Shown: in pieces, positions 1 through 11,290 of the stretch
Numbering within the stretch: position 1 is the stretch's first letter
Layout of the letters: each line of letters begins with the position of its first letter
Assembly: GCA_007844125.1 (NCBI GenBank)
Contig: CM017564.1
Location: forward strand, 18,859,639 to 18,923,638
Direction: 5' to 3'
Source: Sinonovacula constricta
Taxonomy: Eukaryota; Mollusca; Bivalvia; Cardiida; Solecurtidae
DNA: 64,000 bases
Notes under the pieces: model-generated
Told to the model about the DNA's origin: nothing
The model's input: only the letters and a program-made list of their open reading frames with translations
Databases searched by the model: none
Translations under genes and position numbers: made by a program

Positions 1-3000
1 AGTGATATTTTCATTTAATTTGAGCCATGGGTTCACCCTCATACCTCATCTGGATCCAGCCTAAAGTCCATGGAACTGAAGGAAACTCATCAGTATCGCT
101 ACGGTAATATTTTCCATAAATTTGAGCCATGGGTTCACCCTCATACCTCATCTGGATCCAGACAAAAGTCCATGGAACTCAAGGAAACTCATCAGTTTCG
201 CTAGGGTAATATTTTCAATTAATTTGAGCCATGGATTCACCCCCATACCTCATCTGGATCAAGCCAAAAGTCCATGAAACTAAAGGAAACTCATCAGTAT
301 TGTTAGAGTGATATTTTCATTTAATTTGAGCCATGAGTTCACCCTCATACCTCATCTGGATCCAGCCAAAAGTCTATGGAACTCAAGGAAACTCATCAGT
401 ATCGCTAGGGTAATATTTTCAATTAATTTAAGCCATGGGTTCACCCCCATACCTCATCTGGATATAGCCAAAAGTCCATGGAACTCAAGGAAACTCATCA
501 GTATCGCTACGGTAATATTTTCAATTAATTTGAGCCATGGGTTCACCCCATACCTCATCTGGATCCAGCCAAAAGTCAATGGAACTATAGGAAACTCATC
601 AGTATCGTTACAGTGATATTTTCATTTAATTTGAGCCATGGGTTCACCCTCATACCTCATCTGGATGCAGACAAAAGTCCATGGAACTAAAGGAAACTAA
701 TCAGTATTGTTAGAGTGATATTTTCATTTAATTTGAGCCATGAGTTCACCCTCATACCTCATCTGGATCCAGCCAAAAGTCCATGGAACTATAGGAAACT
801 CATCAGTATCGCTACGGTAATATTTTCAATAAATTTGAGCCATCGGTTCACCCCCATACCTCATCTGGATCCAGCCAAAAGTCCATGGAACTAAAGGAAA
901 CTCATCAGTATTGTTAGAGTGATATTTTCATTTAATTTGAGCCATGGGTTCACCCTCATACCTCATCTGCATCCAGCCAAAAGTCCATGGAACTGAAGGA
1001 AACTCATCAGTATCGCTACGGTAATATTTTCAATACATTTGAGCCATGGGTTCACCCTCATACCTCATCTGGATCCAGACAAATGTCCATGGAACTCAAG
1101 GAAACTCATCAGTATCGTTACCGTGATATTTTCATTAAATTTGAGCCATGGGTTCACCCCCATACCTCATCTGGATCCAGCCAAAAGTCCATGGAACTCA
1201 AGGAAACTCATCAGTATCGCTACGGTAATATTTTCAATTAATTTGAGCCATGGGTTCACCCCCATACCTCATCTGGATCCAGCCAAAAGTCCATGGAACT
1301 AAAGGAAACTCATCAGTATTGTTAGAGTGATATTTTCATTTAATTTGAGCCATGAGTTCACCCTCATACCTCATCTGGATCCAGCCAAAAGTCTCTGGAA
1401 CTCAAGGAAACTCATCAGTATCGCTAGGGTAATATTTTCAATTAATTTGAGCCATGGGTTCACCCCCATACCTCATCTGGATCCAGCCAAAAGTCCATGG
1501 AACTCAAGGAAACTCATCAGTATCGCTACGGTAATATTTTCAATAAATTTGAGCCATGGGTTCACCCCCATACCTCATCTGCATCAAGCCAAAAGTCCAT
1601 GGAACTATAGGAAACTCATCAGTATCGTTAGACTGATATTTTCATTTAATTTGAGCCATGGGTTCACCCTCATACCTCATCTGGATCCAGCCTAAAGTCC
1701 ATGGAACTGAAGGAAACTCATCAGTATCGCTAAGGTCATATTTTCCATAAATTTGAGCCATGGGTTCACCCTCATACCTCATCTGGATCCAGACAAAAGT
1801 CCATGGAACTCAAGGAAACTCATCAGTTTCGCTAGGGTAATATTTTCAATTAATTTGAGCCATGGGTTCACCCCCATACCTCATCTGGATCCAGCCAAAA
1901 GTCCATGGAACTCAAGGAAACTCATCAGTTTCGCTAGGGTAATATTTTCAATTAATTTGAGCCATGGGTTCACCCCCATACCTCATCTGGATCCAGCCAA
2001 AAGTCCATGGAACTCAAGGAAACTCATCAGTTTCGCTAGGGTAATATTTTCAATTAATTTGAGCCATGGGTTCACCCCCATACCTCATCTGGATCCAGCC
2101 AAAAGTCCATGGAACTCAAGGAAACTCATCAGTTTCGCTAGGGTAATATTTTCAATTAATTTGAGCCATGGGTTCACCCCCATACCTCATCTGGATCCAG
2201 CCAAAAGTCCATGAAACTAAAGGAAACTCATCAGTATTGTTAGAGTGATATTTTCATTTAATTTGAGCCATGAGTTCACCCCCATACCTCATCTGGATCC
2301 AGCCAAAAGTCCATCGAACTATAGGAAACTCATCAGTATCGCTACGGTAATATTTTCAATTAATTTGAGCCATGGGTTCACCCCCATACCTCATCTGGAT
2401 CCAGCCAAAAGTCCATGGAACTATAGGAAACTCATCAGTATCGCTACGGTAATATTTTCAATTAATTTTAGCCATGGGTTCACCCCCATACCTCATCTGG
2501 ATCCAGCCAAAAGTCCATGGAACTGAAGGAAACTCATCAGTATCGCTACGGTAATATTTTCAATACATTTGAGCCATGGGTTCACCCTCATACCTCATCT
2601 GGATCCAGACAAATGTCCATGGAACTCAAGGAAACTCATCAGTTTCGCTAGAGTCATATTTTCAATTAATTTGAGCCATGGGTTCACCCCCATACCTCAT
2701 CTGGATCCAGCCAAAAGTCCATGGAACTATAGGAAACTCATCAGTATCGTGACCGTGATATTTTCATTTAATTTGAGCCATGGGTTCACCCTCATACCTC
2801 ATCTGCATCTAGCCAAAAGTCCATGGAACTGAAGGAAACTCATCAGTATCGCTACGGTAATATTTTCAATACATTTGAGCCATGGGTTCATCCCCATACC
2901 TCATCTGCATCAAGCCAAATGTCCATGGAACTATAGGAAACTCATCAGTATCGTTAGAGTGATATTTTCATTTAATTTGAGCCATGGGTTCACCCTCATA

Positions 3001-3526
3001 CCTCATCTGGATCCAGCCAAAAGTCCATGGAACTGAAGGAAACTCATCAGTATCGCTACGGTGATATTTTCCATAAATTTGAGCCATGGGTTCACCCTCA
3101 TACCTCATCTGGATCCAGACAAAAGTCCATGGAACTCAAGGAAACTCATCAGTTTCGCTAGGGTAATATTTTCAATTAATTTGAGCCATGGGTTCATCCC
3201 CATACCTCATCTGGATCCAGCCAAAAGTCCATGGAACTAAAGGAAACTCATCAGTATTGTTAGAGTGATATTTTCATTTAATTTGAGCCATGAGTTCACC
3301 CTCATACCTCATCTGGATCCAGCCAAAAGTCCATGGAACTGAAGGAAACTCATCAGTATCGCTACGGTAATATTTTCAATAAATTTGAGCCATGGGTTCA
3401 CCCCCATACCTCATCTGCATCAAGCCAAAAGTCCATGGAACTATAGGAAACTCATCAGTATCGTTAGAGTGATATTTTCATTTAATTTGAGCCATGGGTT
3501 CACCCTCATACCTCATCTGGATCCAG
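1..3526. repeat. 102-bp satellite array, ~34.6 units
   Basis: About 34.6 head-to-tail units of 102 bp. Each carries a GAGCCATGGGTTCACCC block, a CATCTGGATCCAG block, a second CCATGG and GGAAACTCATCAGT. The unit is a multiple of three, so open frames of 34-residue repeats run through it; these are a by-product and not a gene. Variants recur at multiples of the unit: the ATGAGTTCACCCTC type near 308 and 1327 lies ten units apart, less one deleted base, and the AATACATTTGAGCC type near 1033 and 2563 lies fifteen apart. Five nearly identical units sit at about 1830-2215, which suggests recent local amplification. The array runs off the left edge. Confidence 0.97.
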
Positions 3527-3533
3527 TAAAATA

Positions 3534-3555
3534 CCCCCCCCCCCCATATGTACTA

Positions 3556-3651
<96 letters not shown>
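3534..3651. repeat. poly-C run and (AT)n microsatellite
   Basis: Twelve C at 3534-3545 are followed after a short unique stretch by about 47 AT dinucleotides (about 3558-3651). This separates the 102-bp satellite from the first pseudogene. Open frames made of alternating Tyr and Ile through it are artefacts. Confidence 0.97.
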
Positions 3652-3652
<1 letters not shown>

Positions 3653-5093
3653 CTTTCTTTCAGACTTGGCGAGGCCTGCAGCCACATCGCAGCCATGCTG
3701 TTCAAGGTGATGAAGGCAGGTGAATTGGGTCTGAACACTGAGTGTAAGACAAGTGGCGCCTGTGACTGAAACAGATGTTTCCGGGTCAAGGTACAATTTC
3801 TATTTAAAAGTTATAAGTGAGATGGCAACAAAAATCAGTACATTGTTTTCTCAGAAACCTTAAAAATTCCATCAAGATAAGTTCTGAGAAAGAGAAAACC
3901 AAAAAGCCATTAATCATATTCCAAATGTTAAAGCATTTTAAATAGTTTGATATTGCTTTTTTCAAGGTAAAGCCTGCAGAAGTGTCCAACATCAACTTCT
4001 GCAAAAACAAGCTATTCCAGCAAAAAAGGCGGCGGAGACCTGTTCAGACAGAAGAAGATGATGATGAAATCGAAATGATGCGGAGTTTGAAGAGAGTGTG
4101 CCCGTCTGCATGTTTTCTGACCAAGGACGACTCTTGACACAGACAGTGCATCTGATGATGAAGACACTTAATATTTTGTCAACTTATTTTCCCATGAAAA
4201 AGTGGTACACCTCAAATATGCTTTCACAGAATGAAAAAAAAAATAATAAAATGCATGCTGAACTTTACCCTCTGCTAACATGCACTTGTAACATATATGA
4301 TTGACTATAAATATGTGGCCTTTCATTTTATTTTCAGTTGCTTAACAGATTCCATGTGTTTGAGAACAAGGACCTGTCACAGGAAGATCTGAAAGAGAAG
4401 TGTCAGATTTGTAAGGGACTTCACCACAACAGACGTGCAAGCCAAGAATTTGGAGTTAATGACCAGGGAACAGCATTAACAGTCCATTATGGCAGCGTCA
4501 GAGGCAAGAGCGCATAACTGTCACATTTGCCCATGACATTATTTCTCTGCATCCAAAAACTTCAAGAAACAATGTGTTGAAAAGAAAATGAAGTAGAGTG
4601 CGAAAGACCTTTCTAAAGTGGATGCAGTTAAGTTCGTCCTTAAAAACGAAAGGAAAGCCAAGGAGACTTGTATTGGTGACATGGAAACTTCAGTTCAACA
4701 GAATGTGGGCTATTTGTCGTCTGCACCTTTCCACTATTTGCAGCCACTCCAGATGGTCTGAGAAATTGTGTCACGGAGAAGGGCTAATTGAAGTAAAGTG
4801 TTCATACAAACACAAAGACTCAAAAATTCTTAAAATATGTGACTCATCATTCTTCTCAGATAAGAACATGGAACTGAAGAAGTCACTTCGGTACTATACA
4901 CAAGTGCAGTTTCAAATATATCTATGTGGCAAACAATATATTGTGACTTTGTTGTTTTTACCAACAAGGATGTATTTACAACAACTGTTCACTATGATGC
5001 AGACTTTGTTAATCAAATGGTGGAAAAGTGTTTGAACTTTGCTCTGGAAGATTTGGTACCAGAAATTATCCAACACAAACTTCAGCCTTAAGA
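3653..5093 (+). pseudogene. Decayed SWIM/YqaJ exonuclease gene
   Basis: Three or more exons of a YqaJ-type (lambda-exonuclease-like) nuclease gene of the kind carried by animal DNA transposons. Exon 1 follows a TTTCTTTCAG acceptor at about 3653-3662 and reads [15 protein letters not shown], the C-x-H half of a SWIM zinc finger. A TGA replaces the usual Trp codon near 3766. Exon 2 begins near 3967 (VKPAEVSNINFCKNK). Exon 3 follows TTATTTTCAG near 4338, changes frame near 4490 (WQRQRQERIT), is broken again by stops near 4610-4650, then gives the nuclease core ATPDGLRN..GLIEVKCSYKH (D-G and E-x-K motifs) and YYTQVQFQIYLCGKQY. A further frameshift near 4940 precedes the final segment ending near 5093. 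Clearly dead. It faces a transposase remnant on the other strand, as the YqaJ gene at 41.4-42.5 kb also does. Confidence 0.85.
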
Positions 5094-5802
5094 TTAAGGA
5101 TGCATGTATTTTTAGACTTGAAAATGTTTTTTAAAAAAAAACATGGACTTAAACTGAACCATTTTGCTTGAAAATAATAACTCAGTAAAAAATTAAACAT
5201 ATTTAAAACTCTCATGTATTTACAGCACATAATATAAAATATTAAAAATCAAGCAAGAGTGTTAATTTCAATACGTATTGATAATGTAAGCCGACAGAAC
5301 AAAAATGTTACCAACCATTTGAAATTGTGTAATTCTTTGTAAGTAATGATATTTTTATTGTGTCATATTAAATGTAAATATCTGTAATAAGTTCTTAAAC
5401 ATAACATTTAAGACACACTCAATAGGATTGTGTAACTTTGGTGGCAGTTGACTTCATGTATTCATAGTATTTAAAATTACATACCAAACATACTTCAGTC
5501 TACACATGAAACTGTTTTCTGTAATCTGTCTATTATAAATGTATTTTTTGTGAGGTTTTATGTCTACACATGTACTTTATTTGTATATTACTAATCATGC
5601 ACATTTAATTATTAGCTACATTTAATATTCATCCACTTTTTCTGACATTATACATGAACAAATTGGTGTTTATTGTATTTTATGCTTAAATAACCATATA
5701 GACAAACATAAGCTATTGTATTCAAGTGAGACACATATTGCTGAACAATGATCAGTTATCTCTGTCAATTACAATGTTTCTAAAACCACATGTTGTTGTG
5801 TC
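5094..5802. other. AT-rich spacer; right part is element DNA
   Basis: No gene. From about 5421 (TCAATAGGATTGTGTAAC) it is closely similar to 43203 onward, so this is the 3' non-coding end of the transposase element; the similarity break at 5421/43203 marks the likely element edge. 5094-5420 has no structure I recognise. Confidence 0.7.
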
Positions 5803-6491
5803 ATTACTTGGTCACTAGCCTTGGCAGTAATTTTGTGAGCGTAGCACATATTGTTAAAATGGAATCAGCATGTGGGTCATACTGATAGCCATTGTGTTTT
5901 TTCAGAATATGAAAACGTTTCACCCGTTCAATTGCACGTTCCACATGTGACAGTTTCCTTGCTATTTCGACTTCTCGTTGTAAAAATTGTGTTTTACCTT
6001 TCGCAAATAGAGGTATTTGCCAGTGTTGCACCCCTAACTGCAAGCTCATCTTCAAGTAAAAAAAAATACTGTCTGCAAGCACTTTGTCACCATGCTCAAT
6101 ATAGTCATAGAAACATGATTTCTCAGTGATCTCCTTGTCTGACAATCTGCCACCCAGCACTTAGATATGAAATTAAGAATTTCATGGAGTTGTGTCATCT
6201 TGAAGTTAGACCAGGTCTTTGCTCGCGCATCTAAATTTGATGGTCTCTGTTTAAACACCTCTCTACGTTCGACGATCACTCTACAGCGTCTGTATTTCTT
6301 TCGAAATGATTTAGGCATGTTTTTCATTATCACATCTTTTGATGGCCATTTAATTAAGCATTTCAGTCTTTTGGCTAGAACTGGGAGGCATCGACCTAGA
6401 ATGGTTGAAACTTGTGTTGGTGCTATCTGAAAGCGAAATGCAAGATCCTTGTTTGTCAAATTAGGTCCAAGTTTCATTAACACTACTTTCA
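5803..6491 (-). pseudogene. IS5-like DDE transposase remnant (ISL2EU-type), copy 1
   Basis: C-terminal part of a DDE_Tnp_4-type transposase. Reading leftwards: a helix-turn-helix segment (LTNKDLAFRFQIAPTQVSTI), then MKNMPKSFRKKYRRCRVI, ARAKTWSNFK, ISKCWVADCQT, HGDKVLADS, and KLSHVERAIERVKRFHILK. In the better copy at 43.6-44.4 kb the first catalytic Asp lies in VIIDFSE; here the equivalent is VIVERRE, so it is lost. The second Asp (LADS) and the Glu (HVERAI) can still be seen but lie in a different frame, with a frameshift near 6060-6160 and a shortened middle. The N-terminal THAP and coiled-coil exons are missing: just upstream of the HTH, near 6491, the sequence switches to piggyBac-like DNA. 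A dead, chimeric copy. Confidence 0.85.
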
Positions 6492-6607
6492 ATGAAGAAT
6501 TTCACTGAAATGTCAATCAAGATATTTTTCTCCAACTTCTTATTATACAAGTTACTTGCTTTCTGTCACCTGTGTTTTTGTTTCTTTCTTTTACAGTACA
6601 TTTCCAA

Positions 6608-7281
6608 CTAATATGGTATACAACAATTACTATAGAGCTTCTCTAGCTCTTTTGAACTCCTTGTATGTGTGGAAGAGCTCAAAGCATGGCACAACACAAA
6701 GTGCAGTGTCACAGTCTCCACAATAGAACGATGTTTGCGTTTCCTTGGTACCATAGAGGCACAAACTTTGCAGTCTGGCTTGTACTTTTTGTTATCGTAT
6801 TGCTTGATGAAATGCCTCTCCTTTAGGCGCACATACTCGTTCGGAACTGCTCTAGAACTCTTTGAACTCGTGACCTTCAAGTAAACCATCTGTCACTGCC
6901 TTACGAAACGGGTCCCATCACTTTGTCATTTTGTTCACACTGTTGTTTGTAGATGATGTAACCATTTACAAGTGCTGTTTCTACAATATTGTGAAATAAA
7001 GGTTGATACCACTTTTGACACTTATGTGGATATGCGTAGGTTCCCATCAGCTGGTCATGAAGATCGACTCCTACCATATGTTCATTATATCGTTCTGCCA
7101 TCACAGGCTTTTCAACAGTTCTTGTACCTCCTGGTGCATTACGACTTCGAATGGTTTTGTCTACTGTGTTGTTCGTATCAACAGTGCTAAAAAATGTCAC
7201 TCTTTTAGTGTCATGCCATGCGCATGCTGTCAAGTCTCCTGCCCTGTAGAACACCGGGTCATCTCCTTTACGGAGTGCTAA
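6608..7281 (-). pseudogene. piggyBac transposase C-terminal remnant, copy 1
   Basis: Minus-strand reading from 7254 gives the end of a piggyBac DDE domain (AWHDTKRVTFFSTVDTN, RYNEHMVGVDLHDQLMGTYA, KWYQPLFHNIVETALVNGYI) up to a stop near 6901. The next frame gives the typical C-terminal cysteine-rich domain (PDCKVCASMVPRKRK, then a frameshifted C..C...LC...CF). GVDLHDQ is the hallmark just after the last catalytic Asp of the family. The catalytic N-terminal half is absent. The frame breaks between the DDE part and the Cys-rich part are shared with the copy at 26.9-27.5 kb, so inactivation came before duplication. This copy has in addition lost a few bases in the Cys-rich region compared with the other. 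Confidence 0.85.
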
Positions 7282-7351
7282 TGCATGGGGAGATTTTTAC
7301 GACCGACACCGCCCATGTAACAGTGTAGTAATTATGAATAAGAAAAATGAC
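7282..7351. mobile_element. Shared element-end block (copy 1)
   Basis: The block that begins ATGCATGGGGAGATTTTTACG and ends ATGAATAAGAAAAATGAC occurs three times: here, at 27542-27611 and at 45789-45859. In the third copy it lies upstream of the THAP exon of the IS5-like transposase, so it is probably the 5' flank or end of that element. Here similarity to the other two stops at 7351. Confidence 0.7.
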
Positions 7352-7904
7352 GGTCGCGGCTATTAGAAAGACGATAGAGGGCGATTGATTGACAGGCTTT
7401 ATTCTAAAAATAGCGGTAGCGTAATACAACGGAAGTCGGTATTTCCGTACAATCGGTCTGGAGGGTACGCGTATATATAACCACATAGCAGCTATGCGTA
7501 AAATTAATCAAATTTTAAATATTAATTGAAATCAACAAAAATTTCAACAGACAGTAACTGCATATGTTTTAATATACTGAGTGACACCAAAAATAATTTC
7601 ATTTTATGATACTTTATCAGTTTTCTCAGTTAAATTGTAATACAGTAGTGGCGTTACGGTTGATAACGAATGAAAAAATATATACATATCAGTACCAGCA
7701 TTAAATAATTATTATGACAAGTTACAATTTATTGCGAAATCAAATAAAATATTATAAAATTGTTCGCTAATTTTAACGTTTATCATTGTAAAACATGTTT
7801 TTCTCAATACGCTCCAGACATCGCCATTATCGGTAACCCCCCTGACCAAAGTACAAAAATAAACTATTGATCAGAAAGCATTTAGAACTGTCAAATTAAT
7901 TTAA
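7352..7904. other. No gene seen; non-coding
   Basis: AT-rich DNA with no coding frame I can support. It contains one outlying copy (GATAGAGGGCGATTG near 7373) of the motif that recurs through the following duplication. Confidence 0.6.
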
Positions 7905-8926
7905 TTCTGTTTTGTTGCGTTGGTCCCAATAAAGCTGAATTTACACCTGTTGTCATTGGCAGTATTAGTAAACGGTATTTGTTGAGCACGTACTCTAGTG
8001 ACATCTTCCTGTCTCGAACATTGCCGTGTTACACTATGGACAGCCGATAGACGGCCGCGGACTGTGTGTAGGCAGGTCTTTGTACAATCTCAAGTTGGAG
8101 ACACTGCAAAATGCATATCTATAGATATTTTCGACAATTTAACGTCAGATACTTAAGCATGTTTCTAGGAAAAGCTGCATTTCATGCCAGACAGAAGGTT
8201 AAAAGCGATAATGTGCAAGAGTCTTGGTGACATGACTACTCAATGTGTTAAAATGAAAATGCGCATTCTAGCCTCATTAAGAACGCGTATTGTTGCCGGG
8301 GTTATTTTCAATGATCAAAAAGTAATCGACATACCCAACTAGTAAATGATCAGTGCAATTACTAGAATAAATATGTTTGCCGTTGTCACATTACACCGTT
8401 GAAATCATTTTCCTCGAGTACTTATAACTATGCAATAGTTCGGTAAACCGGTAGACGGCGATTGTGCGTATTACAAACAATTTTACGCACGTATCTGCTT
8501 GGTTATTTTCTTCGAGATGAGACAAGTAGGGTGTAGCGTAGCTATTGAAATAAATTGACAGTTCTTAACGTATTTAGTGGCGACTTTGTTTTGTCTTCTA
8601 CCTGTTACATCCCAGGCAACCGGTAGGGGGCGATTATTCGTTAGACACCTCTTGACGCACGTGCAATTGTGTCAAGATTACTCAACCAGTCATAAATGGT
8701 CCTAAGCAACTGTCAAGATTGCCTTTAGTAGTATACCGAGAAAAACAATGTGTGTTGCGCTCATATCTGGAAATTGTACGTTTCTAAATACGGGAAAACC
8801 GGTAGAAGGTAATTGCGAGGGAGGCAAAGTTCGTATACGCGCGTATTTCATAGCCATGGTCAATTTGCATGCGCAAAATTGGACACTAGCAAATATCTGA
8901 TGTGTGAGTAGAGGCACATGTGTGTA
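7905..8926. repeat. ~1.1-kb tandem duplication, left copy
   Basis: Begins TTCTGTTTTGTTGCGTTGG and ends CACATGTGTGTA. Nearly identical to 9019-10048, with a few substitutions and a 7-base insertion in the right copy after GATACTTAA. The unique spacer 8927-9018 makes the full period about 1114-1122 bp. No supported gene; the ~71-codon open frames repeated in both copies have no recognisable domain. Confidence 0.95.
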
Positions 8927-9018
8927 TTGGCAATTGAAGTGTTTGTAGCGTTCATGAATATCAATTATTTACGCGGTATTCATTGGACATCCAGTTGACG
9001 GCGACTGTCCGGCACGGG

Positions 9019-10048
9019 TTCTGTTTTGTTGCGTTGGTCCCAATAACAACTGAATTTACACCTGTTGTCATTGGCAATATTAGTAAACGGTATTTGTTGA
9101 GCACGTACTCTAGTGACATCTTCCTGTCTCGAACATTGCCGTGTTACACTATGGACAGCCGATAGACGGCCGCGGACTGTGTGTAGGCAGGTCTTTGTAC
9201 AATCTCAAGTTGGAGACACTGCAAAATGCATATCTGTAGATATTTTCGACAATGTAACGTCAGATACTTAATTATTAAGCATGTTCCTAGGAAAAGCTGC
9301 ATTTCATGCCAGACAGAAGGTTAAAAGCGATAATGTGCAAGAGTCTTGGTGACATGACTACTCAATGTGTTAAAATGAAAATGCGCATTCTAGCCTCATT
9401 AAGAACGCGTATTGTTGCCGGGGTTATTTTCAATGATCAAAAAGTAATCTACATACTCAACTAGTAAATGATCAGTGCAATTACTAGAATAAATATGTTT
9501 GCCGTTGTCACATTACACGGTTGAAATCATTTTCCTCGAGTACTTATAACTATGCAATAGTTCGGTAAACCGGTAGACGGCGATTGTGCGTATTACAAAC
9601 AATTTTACGCACGTATCTGCTTGGTTATTTTCTTCGAGATGAGACAAGTAGGGTGTAGCGTAGCTATTGAAATAAATTGACAGTTCTTAACGTTTTTAGT
9701 GGCGACTTTGTTTTGTCTTCTACCTGTTACATCCCAGGCAACCGGTAGGGGGCGATTATTCGTTAGACACCTCTTGACGCACGTGCAATTGTGTCAAGAT
9801 TACTCAACCAGTCATAAATGGTCCTAAGCAACTGTCAAGATTGCCTTTAGTAGTATACCGAGAAAAACAATGTGTGTTGCGCTCATATCTGGAAATTGTA
9901 CGTTTCTAAATACGGGAAAACCGGTAGAAGGTAATTGCGAGGGAGGCAAAGTTCGTATACGCGCGTATTTCCTAGCCATGGTCAATTTGCATGCGCAAAA
10001 TTGGACACTAGCAAATACCTGATGTGTGAGTAGAGGCACATGTGTGTA
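9019..10048. repeat. ~1.1-kb tandem duplication, right copy
   Basis: Right-hand copy of the block at 7905-8926; similarity ends abruptly at TGTGTGTA, after which the sequence is unrelated. High identity implies a recent duplication. Inside each copy the degenerate motif GGTAGACGGCGATTG and relatives recur several times. Confidence 0.95.
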
Positions 10049-10537
10049 CAATTATCCAGTCAAAAATTTACATTATCCATTCACTTTTTCTAGGCGAACC
10101 CCCATTATCCAATTTGCTCAGGTGCCTCGGAAAAAAGATGTCTGTTAACGAATATACTCATAAGACGGACTAAAGCTTGGTGGCATATCGATTGTCGATG
10201 TTTGGGCTTTGATAACAGCAGTGTCGTTTACAAAAAAACATGTTTAAGTTTATTTTAAATGGGCATAATACGTAGTTTTTTTTTAGAAATCTGGAATGTT
10301 GCTTGATCATTTTCCTTTGTTTTACTTTATCTGAAGGCCGATTCCAAACGTATGGGTATGAGAGGAAGGCTAGGACATCGTTTGATTGTTATCTATCGCA
10401 AAAGGTAAGTATTAGATCACAATAACATGAAATGCATACAATAACTAACCTCTCCATGGTGTTTCCTCCGACCTGGCGATCTATCATTATTCTCATTAAC
10501 CGCGATTCTCATTATCTGGGTACATACCGTGTGTCCA
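10049..10537. other. No gene seen; non-coding
   Basis: Non-coding sequence between the 1.1-kb duplication and the decayed 80-bp array. No domain, splice-bounded frame or clear repeat seen. Confidence 0.5.
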
Positions 10538-11290
10538 GAAACAACTGTGTTATGGAGGTCTGTCGATGTCAGTGTTGTAACTTGTTTGGGACTCGGTGTG
10601 TGTTAAGGCCGTGATATCGAGGAAAAACTGGTTCACTGAGGTCTGTCATCACTCTACATGTTACTTACTTGGTCTACATGCGCAGCAAAGCTATTATTTA
10701 GAGGAATAACTGGTTTGTGGAGATCCGACACCACTCTGTTACCCGTCTGGAACTCGGGTGTATGCTAAATCAATGTAATCGAGGAAGAACTGTCATATGT
10801 AAGACTGTCAATATTTTGATTGGAACTTAGTGTATGGTCAAGTTGTGTTATCGCGGAAGAACCGTTTCATGGAGGTATGTCACTATACTAAAGGTTACCT
10901 GTTTGGAAATCATTGTGGTAAAGCTGTGATCTCGTGGAACCGTTTCATTGGGGGTCTGACACAATTCTATTTTATGTGTGGGACCCAGTGCAAGTTAAAG
11001 CGGCAATATCGTGCAACAACTGTTTCATGGAGGTCTGTCACTATTCCGTATGTTACCTGGTTGGAACTGTGTATCGTAAAGCTTTTTTATCGTGGAACAA
11101 CTCTTTCATGAGGTCTTTCACTATTTTGTATGTTACCCCGATCGAGACTGGGCATCATTAAGTTGTTTTATCGTGCAACAACTGTTTCATGGAGGTCTGT
11201 CATTATTCTGTATGTTTCCAGATTAGAACTATGCATCATAAAGCTGTTTTATAGTGGAACAACAGTCTAATGGAGATCTAACAACAGTCT
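10538..11290. repeat. Decayed ~80-bp tandem repeat, 9-10 units
   Basis: A unit of about 80 bp built on ACAACTGTTTCATGGAGG, GTCTGTCACTATTC, a variable TATGTTACCTGG block and AAAGCTGTTTTATCG. Unit starts fall near 10548, 10630, 10711, 10791, 10863, 10941, 11021, 11102 and 11183. Units differ much more from each other than in the satellites at 1-3526 or 12450-13620, so this is an old array. Confidence 0.85.

Noticed and set aside
308..3723. Many 90-150-codon frames with a 34-residue repeat
   Set aside because: Readings of the 102-bp satellite; interrupted at random by variant units.
8702..10051. A ~71-75-codon frame present in both copies of the 1.1-kb duplication
   Set aside because: Conservation is explained by recent duplication of the whole block; no domain, no splice or start evidence.
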